From contig JABVXV010000003.1 of assembly GCA_013365325.1 (NCBI GenBank), forward strand, positions 1 through 64,000: a DNA stretch of 64,000 nt, read 5' to 3'. The translations under genes and the position numbers were made by a program. The notes under the pieces were generated by a model. It saw only the letters and a program-made list of their open reading frames with translations. It was not told the origin of the DNA and did not search any database. How positions within the stretch are numbered: the first letter of the stretch is position 1; each line of letters opens with the position of its first letter. The DNA is from Dipetalonema caudispina. Lineage: Eukaryota; Nematoda; Chromadorea; Rhabditida; Onchocercidae. Below, one piece after another: positions 59,953 to 64,000 of the stretch.

Positions 59953-62900
59953 CTTGACTATTTTAGCAACGAAAAGAAAAAATGCGAGAAAAATTCGTGA
60001 AGCACGAGCTACTCGAGGCACAACGTAACGAACAGGAGAGGGAAAGAAGTGAAGCTGCTCGGGAAAGAAACAAGTAACGTTTCTTGCAGAGCTTTTGTGT
60101 TGTCCACTCTGAAATTTGTCTATATTTTTTAGATCATTAATTCATGAGTGTACCAATTTCAATATGTTTGAGGCAGCTTAATGAGCGCGTCGCAGAAAAG
60201 AAAGCAACTGAAGCTGTTGAAAGTGAAAAGTTAATGAAGAAGATTCAGAAAAAGGTTAATATTTTCTTACTTTAATATAAGCTTAATGATATTAAAGAAA
60301 TCGGACGTTTTTCTATGTTTTACATATCAAGACATTTTTATTTATCTTTTTCCTTTTCGTATTTAATTCGATATAGTGCAAAGTAAAGGACGGAATTAAT
60401 AGAAACGAATTGCAAAAAAAATTTTGGGAAGTTTATTCATTTTTCAGCAAGAAGAAACACGTCGTCGTTATGAAAATACTTTGACACAAGTAAAACATCG
60501 TGCTGTTGAATTCAGTAGTCCGAGACCGATGGAGTCAGTGGTTTCTTTGGCCGACTTCAGCCAAATACCTTCGGAAACTCCCTATTTTTCAATGCTCGAA
60601 GGTGTAATTGGTGGTGGAACCTCAAAGAAATGTAAACTCTGTGATACTCCAGTCAGTTTTTTCTTCACTTTTTTCGAGAGTGCTTTGTTGTTTCGTAAAA
60701 GTTTTAAACAGAAACATATATGAAGGACGCATGTAGCTATGCCACTCCATTGTTCAAAAGAATAAAGAATGCTCCTTCCCGCGTTATTCACAGGTTTCCA
60801 AATAGAAAGAGGATTTGATAGAGGCATTGTCATACTAAGGTTCTTAGTCCATGATCTGTCATTACTTCTGTATTTAAATTTACACTGTAATTAATAAGCT
60901 GGATTTGCTATCATGCTAGTATTTTAGCTGGACAGCGACTTTTTCATTATGTCACATTTTCTTAGCGCTTCACATCTGTCGAAGGCAAATATTGACATCA
61001 AAAAACTAACTTATGATTGTTTGGTATGCAAATTTCTTGAACTTTTTTATAAACGCTCTCTGATATATAGAGGATTTTTATGCATATAAACGTAGTTCCG
61101 CTTGTTGTAAATAAACTTCCGGAGTTTACAACTTTTAAATTTGGAGTTGACAGCTTTAATTATTTGTTTTTTCAGGAAAAAAGGGTTATTTTTCAGAAAA
61201 CACAGATTGATCAGAATGCTGAAGATGTTAATGTTGAGGCAACCAGGCAGTTATCTTTAGGAGGCGAAAGTGAACTTTCGAAACAAAGTACGAGTGCCAA
61301 AAAACGTCGAACTCGTCTTCGACAAAAGATCCAGGCAAGGTAAAAGAGAAGTCAAAATTAGCCCAAAGTTTTCTTGTTAGGTCAAGTTTCAAATTAGATT
61401 TTAAAACCCAATTTTCAGAGCCAAAGAATATGAAAGTATAATCGGGCAGAGTGGTTTAGCTGAAGCTTATCAAACTCCGTTCGGAAAAACAAGGTATTCT
61501 GCCATTTAGATACAGTGCTTATTGCAGTTTCTGAATTAATAGGTTAAATTACAGTCATGCAAACTATATATATTCCTGGTAGAAATTAAAATACTAGTTG
61601 TTGTAGTATTGATCGGCCTCTTCGGGATATCGCAAAGGTGTTAAAAGCAACTCTGGGGGATGGTGCAATTAAGGATCGTTGCAGTGGATTGGTGAAGGAG
61701 TCATTTCAGAGTAAAGTTTATCCAAGCACCGATTTACATATCCTTGAAAGATCGTTATCCGAAATTCTGCGAGCACTGCGAACATCCGACACAGTTGGTT
61801 TTGTTTCCGAACTTGAGATGTATAGAAAATAGCTTAACCAAATTTTTTCTGTTTGATTTCTACGAAATTTCATTCGTTTTTTGACTTTTTCTTATCCTGT
61901 CTTCCTTAATTTCAGCTGCAAAAACGTGAAACTCTCTTGAAAGCAGTAGTACAGAATAATTTTATAGATATTTTGACAACATTGATATCTTGTGCAACTA
62001 ATGGCAGCACAGTTATACCTTCCAGGTTGCAGTTTACAATCATTCTAATCATAAATTTTTGTTTTTACTATTGTTAGATAAAGTGAGTAGTACAATGATT
62101 AAGAGAGTCAGTTTTTTATTGGAATAAGTAAGCGTTTGTTTTCTCAATTTTGTACCGGCTCATCTGTTCAGAGGATTACTTTTTTGGGAGAGTGTTTTTT
62201 GAAAACGTAATCAGAAGATGCATGATGCCGTAGCTTGTCATTTTTAGTTCTTTTTGTTCGATTTCAGAGTGTTTTACGGTACCGTTGTTTTCGATAAATG
62301 AAGGCTTTCTAAATTCATGTCGTTATTCTCTTTATTATGTTTATAATTTGCAGAACCTATTGCAAGGCTTTGTCCACCCTTGGGGAGCTTGCCACTATCG
62401 ATAAATTTGTTGCTTCAAAGTTCTTCTTCTCCAATCGTGTCTTTGCACTGTTAGACGCATATTGCATCAAGTCTAAAGTAGGTTGTTTCTAAATTATTTT
62501 TTCTTATTCGTGCTGGTGATTATAATTATGCCTTAGTTCCATTAGAAATTTGCTTCCAACCATTGCATTAGTACTATATGATCATAAAAGAATTATGCTT
62601 GGAAATTTCAGCCCGATCCCAGAGCCATTGCTCAATACTTTTGAGAAAGTGAGTTGATTATAAGCTTTCATATATTCAGTAGTTCCCTTTATGTAATTTG
62701 TATTTTGCAGTTGATGGTTTGGCAGTTTCTAAAAGAATCCTCACACATGCCAACCAATGATGGATCTCACCGACTTTTAATTGAATGTGTTATGTTGTGT
62801 TCGACGTTTTTATGTGTCGTAGGCGCTTTGTATCCGAAAGTCAAGGGGGAAATTTCAAGTAGTGCAGTCGTATTTGGTATCACAGATGACGACGTATATG

Positions 62901-63897
62901 TAAAACTGTTGCTAAGGTTTTGTTTCCATATACTTTTTAATCCTTTTTAATTTTTCTATTTATATAGTTTGCTTATATTTTACAAAAAGATTTCAATAAA
63001 TTGTTGCACAACCAAAAGCCTTTTTCTCATTCAAGTTTCCATGTGATTCGTTTGAATAACATGAGTTCCTTTAATATACGGAACCATTGTGACGGTGATT
63101 CTCTTGGAGTCTTAGCGCTGGCTAAATATAGAGTTCCTTCGTCTACAAATGTGTTTTGCCAGTGTAATACAGAACAACTTCATTAATTTCGACAAGTTTT
63201 TATTTCGGGAAGTCTATTTTACTAACAGCTTGCGTACTCAGCTTACTAACACTTTATTTCTGCAGCTTAATTCATTCGAATGGCTATAGCGATACTCTTT
63301 CGCTCCTCATCAAACACACAGGCACGATTGATGCACTACCTTGGTCAATTCAACTTGATTCTAACGCGATAGCTATACCTGTCATGGTTTACATTGACAT
63401 GATTTTGGAAACTGGCGAAACACTTTACTTGCTCGGATGTAAAAAAAGGTTTATTGATTAACGTATTTTTCGGACAAATTTATTGTTTTACTTCTTTTTC
63501 AAGAAATGTTTATTTACCTAACGCCCTGTTCGACCAACAGATTCTTTTAAAAATGAAAATGTTTGCTTTGAAGTTATACCTTATCTTGTATTGCATTTTG
63601 CTCCTAATGTGTACACTCATTCAGTGAAGTTTTATGATCATATAACACTATATCTTGAAAATTACAACCTACAACTCCAAAAAAAATAGCTTGATTTATT
63701 TTAACTGAGTCAACATTACCTTAAACATAAGAGTTAAAAATGTTCCTATTTTGATTATACATGTCTTGAAAGAAGTCCAGTTTTCAAGTTCTATGACAGC
63801 AAGAACACTAGCTAAAGTCAAATTAATATTTTTTTTCCCAATATTTTAAAGAGTTATGGCTTTGCGAGTGTTTGCTATTCTCCTAGCAATGCAGATG
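52770..63897 (+). CDS. SCAPER: SCAPER (S-phase cyclin A-associated protein in the ER), 3-prime end outside window
   Basis: ER-associated cyclin A/CDK2-binding protein also linked to cilia. Exons: 52770-52973, 53222-53316, 53503-53613, 55959-56123, 56198-56295, 56700-56821, 56921-57076, 57256-57456, 57646-57720, 57821-57921, 57999-58128, 58273-58365, 58634-58721, 58797-58920, 59003-59114, 59209-59349, 59651-59830, 59967-60073, 60173-60254, 60448-60651, 60928-61023, 61176-61339, 61419-61493, 61607-61793, 61916-62025, 62354-62481, 62623-62648, 62711-62916, 63266-63448, 63852-63897, then cut off. The SCAPER N-domain (WTYYIETLNRTIDCIYEICH; EALMYLSNSVRDFESLIKTI) is followed by DGWRLVTTRHRRWKS and HEKLSSPSRKR. 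A long charged coiled coil (FINTIEAGNMRHDVM) leads to a C2H2-like finger (CKLCDTPLDSDFFIMSHFLSASH) and a helical C-terminal region. Two junctions are uncertain: 56295/56700 and 62481/62623. Confidence 0.92.
59918..59949. repeat. AT dinucleotide microsatellite in a SCAPER intron
   Basis: About 32 bp of uninterrupted AT units, ending 17 bp before the exon at 59967. Confidence 0.9.
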
Positions 63898-64000
63898 GTA
63901 TCGTCTTCAGTTATCTTGATGTATTTACAGCAATGAATGATATTTCCAACCACTACACCGTTCACAAGTTCTTCAAAGTCTTTATTTTAAGCTTTAATCA

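Noticed and set aside
52770..63897. SCAPER considered a pseudogene because of the stop at one junction
   Set aside because: About 30 exons keep frame with good splice sites, and an alternative pair of sites removes the stop.

Overview
The window is nuclear DNA of a parasitic-type nematode, most likely a filarial or other spirurid worm. The sequence is AT-rich, and genes are split into many short exons by introns of roughly 70 bp to 5.6 kb. Splice acceptors are of the nematode T-rich ...TTTCAG type. An acceptor with no recognisable upstream coding exon sits 10-60 nt before most start codons, as expected for spliced-leader trans-splicing. No bacterial or viral genes, rRNA, tRNA or CRISPR array was recognised. 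The exon models were built by hand from splice signals, reading-frame continuity and resemblance to known families. Junctions that could not be settled are flagged.

Layout, left to right. (1) 1-8912: gene-poor, with simple repeats, ending in a GC-richer trinucleotide-repeat segment. (2) 8913-15765 (+): a COUP-TF/NR2F nuclear receptor (UNC-55 type), 9 exons. (3) 15766-19600: a gap with a perfect 16-bp hairpin and some unexplained exon-like pieces. (4) 19601-21463 (+): a single-CH-domain calponin/transgelin protein. (5) 22537-27213 (+): golgin-84. (6) 27888-29550 (+): VTA1/LIP5. (7) 30427-40657 (+): a RALBP1/RLIP76 RhoGAP (RLBP-1). Its 5.6-kb intron contains, on the opposite strand, (8) 32556-37006 (-): a complete single-pass leucine-rich-repeat membrane protein. 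(9) 41685-44485 (-): polyprenyl diphosphate synthase COQ-1, convergent with rlbp-1. (10) 44943-51125 (+): a cytosolic DPP8/9 dipeptidyl peptidase, divergent from coq-1 over about 0.46 kb. (11) 52770-end (+): SCAPER, 30 exons visible and running off the right edge.

The golgin-84, VTA1 and RLBP-1 genes lie head-to-tail with 0.7-0.9 kb gaps and bare splice acceptors before their ATGs, so they may be an operon. All three belong to membrane traffic: Golgi tethering, ESCRT-III/VPS4 disassembly and Ral/Rho-controlled endocytosis. coq-1 and the DPP gene probably share a promoter region. The most unusual items are the nested LRR gene, the candidate traffic operon, two hairpins, and exon-like pieces in the 16-19 kb gap that may be an unrecognised small gene. 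I found no clearly novel molecular system.
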